From Geothrix limicola (lineage in GTDB: Bacteria; Acidobacteriota; Holophagae; Holophagales; Holophagaceae), in assembly GCF_030268085.1 (NCBI RefSeq), contig NZ_BSDE01000003.1, forward strand, positions 248,001 through 312,000: a stretch of DNA of 64,000 nucleotides. The letters are read 5' to 3'. Each line of letters starts with the position of its first letter. Within the stretch, counting starts at the first letter, position 1. This document shows positions 41,382-50,662 of the stretch, piece by piece. Below the pieces are notes generated by a model. That model was not told the origin of the DNA. It saw nothing but the letters and a program-made list of their open reading frames with translations, and ran no database searches. The translations under genes and the position numbers were made by a program.

Positions 41382-42497
41382 ATGCAGCGAAGTTGGGTCA
41401 TGGCCGCCATCGTGGCCTCGGGCCTTCTGGCCCAGACACCCCCTCCTGAACCAAAGCCCGCCCCGGTCCAGGCCCCAGAAACCGCCACCAAGCCCGTCGA
41501 ATCGCCGATGGCGCCCCAGGCGGAGACGCCGAAACCCGCAGTTCCGGTTGTGGAGGCCAAGCCCTTCGAGCAGCTCCGCCCCACCCAGCGCAAGCTGGCC
41601 TACACCCTGCGTCGCGCCGCGCTGTCCGCCCACGAGCTGGGCTTCTACCGCAGCCATCCCCGGGCCATCGAAGTGCGCGACGGGCTGGAGGCGCTGCTGA
41701 AGGCCAAGGTCGATATCCCCGCGAAGGCTTCGGCCGCCTTGCCGGCGGTGGAAGCCTACCTGGCGAAGTTCAACGCCAACCATGGTTTCTACGACACTGA
41801 AGGGAAGAAAATTCTGCTCGAGTCCACCTGGAAGGACCTCCAGGCCGCCGCCCGCGGCGCGGCCAAGACCGGCCCCAAGGGCCTGGAGCCCCGCCTCGCG
41901 AAGGTGAAGGGCCTGCTCTTTGACGCCAAGGTGGATGCCACGGCGCCCAGCTGGGCGGAGCCCGAAGCCCCTGCCAAGGGCAAGAAGGCCAAGGCGAAGG
42001 GACCCAAGGCCCCCGAAGGCTTCGCCACCCAGAAGGCCATCACGGCCCTCTGGGTGAAGCGCGCCCAGGAGTGGATCGCCGTGACGCCGCAGGAGACCGA
42101 GGTCAAGGGCGAGAAGAAGACCCGCCGCCTGCCCGATCCCGTCCAGACCAAGGCCCTGAAGGACCTGGCGGCCTGGCTGGACAAGGAGGACCTGGACCTG
42201 CTGCGCGATCCCGCCTTCGGCTGGCTGGACCTGCGCCGCCTCGGCGCCATGCCCGGCGCCACCCTGATGGCCAAGGCCGGAGACATCGCCGCCTCCAAGG
42301 CCCCGGAAGGCCCCGCAGGTGAGCTGACCCTGCTGCCTGCGCTGGAACCCGTGATGGGGGAGAGCAAATTCGCCAAGGGTGACGAGAAGCGCGCCGTGCT
42401 CGCCGACGCGAAGCAGGGAGCCCCCGCCGCTACCCTCGCCGAGCAGTGCGCCGCCTTCGAGGCGCTGGCCCGCAGCCGGGATTTCGAGGTCAAGTAG
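41382..42497 (+). CDS. Secreted Ala/Lys/Pro-rich protein, weakly M49-peptidase-like, unknown
   Basis: A 371-residue protein with a signal peptide ending SGLLAQTP, then a Pro/Glu/Ala-rich linker (about 20-65). A helical part follows, with KLAYTLRRAALSAHELGFYR, AIEVRDGLEALL and YLAKFNANHGFYD. The order of these elements recalls the N-terminal part of dipeptidyl-peptidase III (M49), but the HEXXGH zinc motif and the rest of that enzyme are absent, so it is not a peptidase by sequence. The 200-225 region is a Lys/Ala low-complexity stretch. A strong terminator follows. Function unknown. Confidence 0.6.
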   Translation: MQRSWVMAAIVASGLLAQTPPPEPKPAPVQAPETATKPVESPMAPQAETPKPAVPVVEAKPFEQLRPTQRKLAYTLRRAALSAHELGFYRSHPRAIEVRDGLEALLKAKVDIPAKASAALPAVEAYLAKFNANHGFYDTEGKKILLESTWKDLQAAARGAAKTGPKGLEPRLAKVKGLLFDAKVDATAPSWAEPEAPAKGKKAKAKGPKAPEGFATQKAITALWVKRAQEWIAVTPQETEVKGEKKTRRLPDPVQTKALKDLAAWLDKEDLDLLRDPAFGWLDLRRLGAMPGATLMAKAGDIAASKAPEGPAGELTLLPALEPVMGESKFAKGDEKRAVLADAKQGAPAATLAEQCAAFEALARSRDFEVK

Positions 42498-42513
42498 TTC
42501 AGCCCAGCCAATG

Positions 42514-42541
42514 AAGAGGGGCGCTTTCGCGCCCCTCTTTT
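42514..42541. terminator. Bidirectional rho-independent terminator
   Basis: AAGAGGGGCGC (42514-42524), loop TTTC and GCGCCCCTCTT (42529-42539) form an 11-bp stem followed by TT on the plus strand. It lies 16 bases after the 371-residue protein's stop and overlaps the last base-pairs of the convergent response regulator, whose transcript would also meet the stem. Confidence 0.88.
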
Positions 42542-43259
42542 ATTCTTCGCCCTTGCGCTGGCGGCCTTCGGGATCGAACTGGTAGCCCACGCTGCGGATG
42601 GTGTGGACCCAGCGCGGGTGGTGGGGATCGTCCTCCATCACGCGGCGGATGCGCACGATGAAGTTGTCCACGGTGCGGCTGGTGGGGTAGGCGTCCTCGC
42701 CCCAGACCTTGTCCAGGATGTCCGTGCGGCTCACCACCTGGCCCGGCCGCTCCATCAGGAGCTTGAGGATCATGGATTCCTTCACGCCCAGCTGGAAGGC
42801 GCCGCCGGGGCCCTCGCCGCAGAAGTTGTCGAAGTCCACCCAGTAGTTGCCGTAGGGCTGGCGGCTGCTGATCTCCCGGCTCTTGTACCAGGATTCGCGG
42901 CGCAGGATGGCGCGCACGCGCAGCAGCAGCTCGCGCACCTGGAAGGGCTTGCCCAGGTAGTCGTCGGCGCCGGTCTCGAAGCCGTGGACGCGGTCGTCGT
43001 CGGTGTTCTTGGCTGTGAGGAAGAGGATGGGCGTGAAGTTCCGGGCGGCCCGCACCTTTTCGCAGATGGTGAAGCCGTCCATGCCCGGCAGCATCACGTC
43101 GAGGATCACGAGGTCGTAGGATTCGGCCAGGATCTGCTTCAGGGCCTGATCCCCACGGGGGATCCAGGTGCAGGCGAGGCCCTCCAGCTCGAGGTTCAGC
43201 TTGATCCCCTCGGCGAGGCTGAGCTCGTCTTCCACCAGCAGGATCTTGGGCTCGGGCAT
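42540..43259 (-). CDS. OmpR/PhoB-family response regulator
   Basis: A 239-residue regulator: receiver domain with D54 in LVILDVMLPGMDG and lysine in YLGKPF, and a C-terminal winged helix (ILKLLMERPGQVVSRTDILDKVWG, SRTVDNFIVRIRRVMEDD, VGYQF). The ATG at 43259 has GGAG six bases upstream. No kinase gene adjoins it on its strand, so it is an orphan regulator; the nearest kinases are the GTPase fusion at 38942 and the PAS kinase at 33362. A much longer frame continuing upstream to 44303 overlaps the glycosyltransferase and is spurious. Confidence 0.93.
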   Translation of the reverse strand: MPEPKILLVEDELSLAEGIKLNLELEGLACTWIPRGDQALKQILAESYDLVILDVMLPGMDGFTICEKVRAARNFTPILFLTAKNTDDDRVHGFETGADDYLGKPFQVRELLLRVRAILRRESWYKSREISSRQPYGNYWVDFDNFCGEGPGGAFQLGVKESMILKLLMERPGQVVSRTDILDKVWGEDAYPTSRTVDNFIVRIRRVMEDDPHHPRWVHTIRSVGYQFDPEGRQRKGEE

Positions 43260-43313
43260 GGCAGACTCCGGTACAGCCTTTGATCCTACTAGAATGGAAG
43301 CTTCGGAGCGCCC

Positions 43314-44276
43314 ATGGACGCCATGCCAAACACCTATCTCAGCGTCGTCATCCCCATCTACAACGAGGAGGAGAACATCCCCACGTTGTGGGCGCGGCTG
43401 TCCAAGGTGATGGCGGACCACTTCTCCGATCCGGCCAAACCCTGGGAGATCGTGCTCACGGACGACGGCAGCCGGGACCGCAGCCTCTCCATGCTCATCG
43501 AGATCGCCAAGGCCGAGCCGCGGGTGAAGGTGGTGGAGTTCAACCGGAACTATGGCCAGCACAGCGCCATCTTCGGCGCCTTCGCCGAGGCCCAGGGCCA
43601 GGTGATCGTGACCCTCGACGCCGACCTGCAGAATCCTCCCGAGGAGATCCCCAAGCTCGTGGCCAAGATCGAGGAAGGCTACGACGTGGTCGGCGGCTGG
43701 CGCCAGGGCCGCCAGGAGAACGACAGCTTCTTCCGCACCATGCCCAGCAAGATCGTCAACGCCGTCACGCGAAAAACCACGGGCGTGAAGCTGCATGACT
43801 ACGGCTGCATGCTGCGGGCCTACAACCGCGATGTCGTCAACGCGATGATGCTGTGCAAGGAGCGTTCGAGCTTCATCCCCGCCCTGGCCAACAGCTTCGC
43901 CAAGCGCATCACGGAAGTGCCCGTGGCCCACGCCGAGCGTGCCGCGGGAGAGAGCAAGTACGGGCTCTGGAAGCTCATCAACCTCCAGTTCGACCTGCTC
44001 ACGAGCTTCAGCCTGCTGCCCCTGCAGGCCCTCAGCGTGTTCGGCGTGATCACGGCGGCGGTGGGCTTCCTCCTCTTCCTCGGCCTCGTGATCTACCGCT
44101 TCCTCCACCCCGAAGGCACGGCCCAGGGCGTGTTCACGCTGTTCGCCATCCTCTTCTTCTTCGTGGGCTGCCAGTTCATCGCCTTCGGCCTGCTGGGCGA
44201 ATACATCGGCCGCATCTACCAGGAAGTGCGCGACCGGCCCCGCTACATGGTGAAGAAGGTCCATCAGGCGGACTGA
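43314..44276 (+). CDS. Family 2 glycosyltransferase, DPM1/ArnC/GtrB-like
   Basis: A 320-residue membrane enzyme expected to transfer a sugar to polyprenyl phosphate. The GT2 domain has VVIPIYNEEENIP, the DDGS motif, TLDADLQNPPEEIP (DXD-type metal site) and HDYGCMLRAYNRDV; two C-terminal membrane helices (about 235-300) and EYIGRIYQEVRDRPRY are characteristic of the ArnC/GtrB group. The sugar cannot be read. ATG 43314 or 43323 are both possible. It is divergent from the OmpR-type regulator. Confidence 0.88.
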   Translation: MDAMPNTYLSVVIPIYNEEENIPTLWARLSKVMADHFSDPAKPWEIVLTDDGSRDRSLSMLIEIAKAEPRVKVVEFNRNYGQHSAIFGAFAEAQGQVIVTLDADLQNPPEEIPKLVAKIEEGYDVVGGWRQGRQENDSFFRTMPSKIVNAVTRKTTGVKLHDYGCMLRAYNRDVVNAMMLCKERSSFIPALANSFAKRITEVPVAHAERAAGESKYGLWKLINLQFDLLTSFSLLPLQALSVFGVITAAVGFLLFLGLVIYRFLHPEGTAQGVFTLFAILFFFVGCQFIAFGLLGEYIGRIYQEVRDRPRYMVKKVHQAD

Positions 44277-44301
44277 CTTTCCGGGTGTGGCAGAATCGGC
44301 C

Positions 44302-45081
44302 ATGCCCTGGGATCCCGGCCAGTACCTGCGTTTCCAGTCCGAACGGCTGAGGCCGGCCCTCGACCTGCTGACCCGCGTGCCCCTGGAGGCCCCGGAGCGC
44401 GTGGTGGACCTGGGCTGCGGTCCCGGCCAGGTGACGCGGCTCCTGAAGGCCCGCTGGCCCGGGGCCCAGGTGCTGGGCGTGGACCGCGATCCGGAGATGC
44501 TGGCCCGGGCGGCCTCCGAGGCTCCTGGCCTAGCTTGGTGCCAGGCGGACCTGGCGGCCTGGGCTCCGGATCGGCCCGTGGATCTCCTCTACGCCAACGC
44601 CTCGCTCCACTGGCTGGACGGGCACGAAACCCTCTTTCCGCGCCTGATGGGCTTCCTGACCCCCGGCGGTTGCCTGGCAGTGCAGATGCCCTGCAACCAG
44701 GATCGCCCCTCCCACCGAGCGGCCTTCGACGTGGCCGAATCCGGCCCCTGGCGAGAGCGGCTTCGTCCGCTTCTCAGGCGCCATCCCGTCGCCGAGGCCG
44801 AAGCCTACCTGCGTTGGCTTTCGCCCTGGGCGAGCCGGATGGACCTTTGGCAGACCGACTACCTGCACCTGCTCGAGGGGCCGGATGCGGTCGCCGCCTG
44901 GACGCGGGGGAGCCTGCTGGTGCCCCTGCTGGAAGCGCTCGATGACGCGGAAGGCGCGGCCTTCTTCGAAGCCTACAGGCATCGGCTGCGCGAGGCCTAT
45001 CCGCAGGATGGGAATGGCCGCACACCCTTCTGGTTCCGCCGCCTCTTCCTCGTCGTGCAGCGTCCCCCGGGGCCTGATTAG
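44302..45081 (+). CDS. tam: Trans-aconitate 2-methyltransferase-like SAM methyltransferase
   Basis: A 259-residue class I methyltransferase. WDPGQYLRFQSERLRPALDL at the N-terminus, SAM motif VDLGCGPGQVTRLL, LLYANASLHWLDGH, CLAVQMPCN and a C-terminal RRLFLVVQR are close to E. coli Tam, which methylates trans-aconitate, a spontaneous by-product of the citric acid cycle. ATG 44302 matches the family start; an in-frame GTG at 44287 is possible. Its stop overlaps that of the convergent yacG gene. Confidence 0.88.
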   Translation: MPWDPGQYLRFQSERLRPALDLLTRVPLEAPERVVDLGCGPGQVTRLLKARWPGAQVLGVDRDPEMLARAASEAPGLAWCQADLAAWAPDRPVDLLYANASLHWLDGHETLFPRLMGFLTPGGCLAVQMPCNQDRPSHRAAFDVAESGPWRERLRPLLRRHPVAEAEAYLRWLSPWASRMDLWQTDYLHLLEGPDAVAAWTRGSLLVPLLEALDDAEGAAFFEAYRHRLREAYPQDGNGRTPFWFRRLFLVVQRPPGPD

Positions 45082-45266
45082 CCCTCTTCGCCTTCGTCGC
45101 TCCAGCCTTCGCCGTCCTCCTCCTGGGGCTTTTCCGGGATGCGGTAGCTTTCGCTGGACCAGGCGCCCAGGTCGCGGGTCTGGCACCGCTCCGAGCAGAA
45201 GGGCTTGAAGGGGTTCCCCTCCCAGGAGGTGGGGGTGCGGCAGGTGGGACAGGGCCGAAGGGTCAT
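45078..45266 (-). CDS. yacG: YacG-like zinc-ribbon protein
   Basis: A small protein of about 62 residues with a four-cysteine zinc ribbon, [26 protein letters not shown], followed by an acidic tail. YacG in E. coli inhibits DNA gyrase. ATG 45266 begins LRPCPTC directly; ATG 45278 would add four residues. The upstream extension towards 45323 is unlikely. The gene is monocistronic here, away from coaE, which often accompanies it. Confidence 0.88.
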   Translation of the reverse strand: MTLRPCPTCRTPTSWEGNPFKPFCSERCQTRDLGAWSSESYRIPEKPQEEDGEGWSDEGEEG

Positions 45267-45325
45267 GGCTTCCAGCATATTCATTCGAAGAAGAACATCA
45301 ACCGAGAAGAAAATATGAGTCAAAT

Positions 45326-45366
45326 CTTGAAGATCATGTTGACAATCCCGCCATCCCCCCTATCCT
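45326..45366 (+). promoter_or_regulatory. dnaK promoter
   Basis: TTGACA at 45339-45344 and TATCCT at 45361-45366, 16 bases apart, form a housekeeping-type promoter 50 bases before the dnaK start. CTTGAA (45326) with CCCGCCAT (45347-45354) also resembles a heat-shock sigma-32 promoter. CTTGAAG followed seven bases later by TGACAAT partly matches the HAIR operator of HspR (CTTGAGT-N7-ACTCAAG) in its left arm only. Confidence 0.5.
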
Positions 45367-45415
45367 AGGAATTCCAGGGGGGCGAAGCCTCGACCTGGCC
45401 CCCAGGAGGCACGAC

Positions 45416-47311
<1,896 letters not shown>

Positions 47312-47325
47312 CCAAGGCACGAAAC

Positions 47326-47351
47326 GGGGAGCCTGCGGGCTCCCCATTTTT
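47326..47351 (+). terminator. Terminator after dnaK
   Basis: GGGGAGCC (47326-47333), loop TGCG and GGCTCCCC (47338-47345) form an 8-bp stem followed by ATTTTT. It lies 14 bases after the stop and 37 bases before dnaJ, so dnaJ-hspR may be expressed by readthrough or from a separate promoter. Confidence 0.85.
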
Positions 47352-47388
47352 GTGCCTGAATGAAATCTTAGTGCCCTAGACTAAGACC

Positions 47389-48456
47389 ATGCCCCACCCC
47401 GACTACTACAAGATCCTGGGCGTGCCGAAATCGGCCTCCGATGAGGAGATCAAGAAGGCGTATCGGAAATTGGCGCGCAAGCACCATCCGGACCTGAACC
47501 CCGGGAATGCGAAGGCCGAGGCCGAGTTCAAGCAGCTCGCCGAGGCCAACGACGTGCTGTCGGATCCCGAGAAGCGGCGGAACTACGACACCTACGGCGA
47601 TCCCAACGGACCCGGCGCGCAGATCCCGCCGGATTTCCAGCATGGCGGCGGCTTCTCCTTCGAGGATGTCTTCGCGGGTTTCAGCGGCCGTCCCATGCGG
47701 CAGGGGCCCGAACGCGGCGAGGACCTGCTCCACTCGGTCCGCCTGGGCTTCAGGGAGGCCTTCGAAGGCACGCGTCTCAACCTGCGCGTGAACCGCTCCG
47801 AGCCCTGCCTGGCCTGCCGGGGCACGGGCGAATCCAACCGCAAACAGGAGCTGTGCCGCACCTGCCAGGGCAAGGGCAAGATCGGCGGAGGCTCGGGCTT
47901 CCTGTCCTTCGGTCGCAGCTGCCCGGACTGCGGCGGCCGCGGATCCAAGGCCCCGGCCTGCCCGGACTGCGGCGGGGCGGGCCGCCACGCCCGCCAGGAG
48001 ACCGTCACCATCGCCATTCCGGCGGGGGTGGAGGATGGCGCCAAGCTGCGCGTCGCGGGCAAGGGCGAGGCCGGGCGCCGCGGCGGTGGGCCCGGGGACC
48101 TCTTCCTGCAGATCAGCATGGAGCCGGATGCGCGCTTCGAGCGCAAGGGGCCGAACCTCTACGTGCGCCTGCCCATCAGCTTCACCGAGGCCGCCCTGGG
48201 CGCCAAGGTGGACGTGCCGACCCCCGAGGGCCAGCAGACGATCAAAGTGCCACCCGGCACCCAGACCGGCGCGAGGCTGCGCCTCAAGGGCCAGGGCATG
48301 CCCGTGCCGCGCAGCAACCAGCGCGGCGACCTCATCGCCGAGGTGGCTCTGGTCACGCCCCAGATCCAGGACGAGCGCAGCAAGGAGCTCCTGCGGGAAC
48401 TGGCCGAACTGAACGACGAAGACGTGAGAAAGCAGCGGAGTGTCCACCATGGCTAA
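47389..48456 (+). CDS. dnaJ: Chaperone protein DnaJ (Hsp40, zinc-finger type)
   Basis: DnaK co-chaperone of 355 residues. The J domain starts [21 protein letters not shown] and has the HPD motif; a short Gly/Phe segment ([10 protein letters not shown]) follows. Four zinc-binding CXXCXGXG repeats are present ([32 protein letters not shown]), then the C-terminal substrate domain. Its stop overlaps the hspR start region by eight bases. Confidence 0.96.
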   Translation: MPHPDYYKILGVPKSASDEEIKKAYRKLARKHHPDLNPGNAKAEAEFKQLAEANDVLSDPEKRRNYDTYGDPNGPGAQIPPDFQHGGGFSFEDVFAGFSGRPMRQGPERGEDLLHSVRLGFREAFEGTRLNLRVNRSEPCLACRGTGESNRKQELCRTCQGKGKIGGGSGFLSFGRSCPDCGGRGSKAPACPDCGGAGRHARQETVTIAIPAGVEDGAKLRVAGKGEAGRRGGGPGDLFLQISMEPDARFERKGPNLYVRLPISFTEAALGAKVDVPTPEGQQTIKVPPGTQTGARLRLKGQGMPVPRSNQRGDLIAEVALVTPQIQDERSKELLRELAELNDEDVRKQRSVHHG

Positions 48457-48826
48457 AGACCCACGCATGGGGGCCTACATGATCGGCGTGGTGTCGATGC
48501 GCTATGGCGTGCATCCCCAGACCCTGCGCCTCTACGAACGGGAGGGGCTGCTCACGCCCAGCCGCACCGAAGGCAAGACGCGGCTCTACAGCGACGAGGA
48601 TCTGGAACGCCTGGAATTCATCCTGAACCTCACCCGTGACCTGGGTGTGAATTTGGCGGGCGTCGAGGTGGTGCTGGGCCTTCGGGATCGCATGAACCGC
48701 ATGCAGGAGGACATGGAGCGCCTGGCCCATCTGCTGGAAGCGGCGGGCCTGAAGGACGTGCCCCGGCCGACGACGGCCACGGGCCTCGTGAAGCTGACGC
48801 CCCACGGGCTCCGCAAACGCTCCTGA
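48449..48826 (+). CDS. hspR: HspR-like MerR-family heat-shock repressor
   Basis: A 125-residue MerR-type regulator. [20 protein letters not shown] is the winged-helix start, followed by [17 protein letters not shown] and a short helix with [14 protein letters not shown], the HspR-specific portion. HspR in actinobacteria represses the dnaK operon with DnaK as co-repressor at HAIR sites. Its place directly after dnaJ supports the same job. ATG 48449 has GGAG eight bases upstream; the GTG at 48440 lies inside that site. Confidence 0.9.
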   Translation: MAKDPRMGAYMIGVVSMRYGVHPQTLRLYEREGLLTPSRTEGKTRLYSDEDLERLEFILNLTRDLGVNLAGVEVVLGLRDRMNRMQEDMERLAHLLEAAGLKDVPRPTTATGLVKLTPHGLRKRS

Positions 48827-48888
48827 CGTGAGGCATCGCTCGGAGGCGCGCTCGCTTGCTATGCTGGTCCCTCCCCATTAGGTGATCC

Positions 48889-49755
48889 GTGCCCCTCCGG
48901 CATCTCGAAGAGCGCTCGCTCGACAAGTATTTCGATTCGATCCGCCACCTGCCCCTGCTGACGGCGGAGGAGGAGCGGATCAACGGCCGTCTCTGGCAGA
49001 ACGACCGCAATCCCGAGGGCCTGCGCAAGCTGGTGGAGGGGAACCTGCGCTTCGTCGTCAAGGAGGCGCGCAAGTTCGAAGGCATGGGCCTCGACCTGCT
49101 GGACCTCATCAGCGAAGGCAACCTGGGCCTCATCGAGGCCGCCAAGCGCTTCGATCCCGAGCGCCTCAACAAGTTCCTCACCTACGCCTCCTGGTGGGTG
49201 CGGCAGGCGATCTTCCACGCCCTGGCCGAGCATGGCAACAAGATCCGCCTGCCCCAGAAGGTGGCGGGCCACCTCGTGCAGCTCAACCGCGTGACCCAGA
49301 AGCTCAGCCAGTCGCTGGGCCGCGCGCCCTTCCTGCAGGAGATCGCCGACGCCGCGGGCCTGAGCCTCGAGGACGTAGAGCGCTACCAGCTGCTGCAGCA
49401 GACGACCTCCACCGTCTCGACGGAGCAGGGCCTGGGCGATTCGGACCTCACCGTGGGCGACAGCCTGGAGCAAGAGGTCGAGCCCTCGGCCATGCACACC
49501 CTCGACCAGGAGGCCTTCCTCGAGCAGATCGACGCCAGCCTGGCCTCACTCAGCGAGAAGGAGCGCACCATCATCACGCTGCACTTCGGCATCGGCGGCG
49601 AGGATCCGCTGACGCTCGAACAGATCGGCAAGCGCTTCGATCCGCCCATCTCCCGCGAGCGCGTGCGCCAGCTGGAAGAGCGCGCCTTCGCGCGCATCCG
49701 CGAACGCCGCCGCGAAGTGCTGGGCGGCTTCCTGCGCGGCGGAGACGGGCCATGA
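48889..49755 (+). CDS. Sigma-70 family RNA polymerase sigma factor (RpoD-like, lacking region 1.1)
   Basis: A 288-residue sigma factor. Region 1.2 (SLDKYFDSIRHLPLLTAEEE), region 2 (NLRFVVKEARKFEGMGLDLLDLISEGNLGLIEAAKRFD split over FLTYASWWVRQAI), region 3 and region 4 (LSEKERTIITLHFGIGG, ISRERVRQLEERA) are all present. It lacks region 1.1, as in group 2 alternative factors. Position directly after dnaK-dnaJ-hspR suggests a stress role, but the promoter specificity cannot be read. The start is GTG at 48889. Confidence 0.92.
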   Translation: MPLRHLEERSLDKYFDSIRHLPLLTAEEERINGRLWQNDRNPEGLRKLVEGNLRFVVKEARKFEGMGLDLLDLISEGNLGLIEAAKRFDPERLNKFLTYASWWVRQAIFHALAEHGNKIRLPQKVAGHLVQLNRVTQKLSQSLGRAPFLQEIADAAGLSLEDVERYQLLQQTTSTVSTEQGLGDSDLTVGDSLEQEVEPSAMHTLDQEAFLEQIDASLASLSEKERTIITLHFGIGGEDPLTLEQIGKRFDPPISRERVRQLEERAFARIRERRREVLGGFLRGGDGP

Positions 49756-49768
49756 CGGGAGCGCGCGC

Positions 49769-50659
49769 ATGGTGAGGGGCCGCCCCGATTGCCCACGCTG
49801 CCACGGGAAGGGACTGGTCTTCGATCCGGATCCGCAGAAGCCCGTCTTCGTCTGCGGCTGCACCGCCGATCTGGCGCCCGACGCCGAAACGCTGGGCCTG
49901 CCCGCGCGCTACCGCGAAGCGGATTTCACCCGCTTCTGGAAGTGGTGGAACAACGCCCAGGCCAGCGGCGTGCGCGCCCTCCTGGACCGGGTGCCGGACC
50001 TCGAAGACCTGCTGGCCCGCCCCGCCGAGGAGGTGGGCGAACTGGAGGGCCGCGAGGATCTGGTGAAGCTGCTCCAGGCCCTGCGCAAGCGCCCCGAGCA
50101 CGGCATCCGGCCCGCCGGCGCCGACGGCCTGGCCCAGTGGGCCACCTCGGGCAAGCACCGCTTCCGCCACGGATGGGAGCTCTGGTGGATCCACGGCCCC
50201 GCCCAGAGCGGACGCAGCACGCTGGCCGCCGCCGCGCTGCGGGCCTGGACCGAGCGCACAGGCCGCAGCGGCAGCTTCATCTCCGTGCGCACCCTCAGCC
50301 AGACCATCAAGGACGCCTACTACGACGTGCGCAGCTTCCAGAACCAGGCCTTCCAGAGCGTGCGCGACCTCATCGAGCCGCTGCAGGAACAGCCGCTGCT
50401 GGTGCTGGATGACTGGGACCGCATGGACACGGACATCCGCGTCGCCGCGGCCCTGGCCCAGCTGCTGGATCACCGCTACAGCGAAGAACTGCCTACCATC
50501 CTCACGGCCTCGTACCCGCCCGAAGCCATGGACCGGCGGGAGAACCATCCCCTCGTGCGCCTGGAGGATGCCAGTCTCTTCGAGCGTCTGCGCGGTGCCG
50601 AGCGCGTGGAGATGGTGCCGGCACTGAGGCCCTGGATCGACCGCATCGAACGCTGCTAG
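49769..50659 (+). CDS. DnaC/IstB-like AAA+ ATPase with N-terminal zinc ribbon and altered Walker A
   Basis: A 296-residue protein. Cysteines C8, C11, C29 and C31 form a probable zinc ribbon, as in DnaC/DnaI-type helicase loaders. The ATPase core begins near 137: the Walker A position reads GPAQSGRST (143-151), with Arg149 where the catalytic Lys is expected, and Walker B reads LLVLDDWD (210-217). GGGAG lies seven bases before the ATG. It lies between a sigma factor and an MMPL exporter in a tightly packed run. A helicase-loading role is possible but the Walker change makes ATP hydrolysis doubtful. Confidence 0.75.
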   Translation: MVRGRPDCPRCHGKGLVFDPDPQKPVFVCGCTADLAPDAETLGLPARYREADFTRFWKWWNNAQASGVRALLDRVPDLEDLLARPAEEVGELEGREDLVKLLQALRKRPEHGIRPAGADGLAQWATSGKHRFRHGWELWWIHGPAQSGRSTLAAAALRAWTERTGRSGSFISVRTLSQTIKDAYYDVRSFQNQAFQSVRDLIEPLQEQPLLVLDDWDRMDTDIRVAAALAQLLDHRYSEELPTILTASYPPEAMDRRENHPLVRLEDASLFERLRGAERVEMVPALRPWIDRIERC

Positions 50660-50662
50660 CTC

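Noticed and set aside
43260-44303. Extension of the OmpR-type regulator to 44303
   Set aside because: The extension is antisense to the glycosyltransferase, and the regulator starts at 43259 with a good ribosome site directly before its receiver domain.
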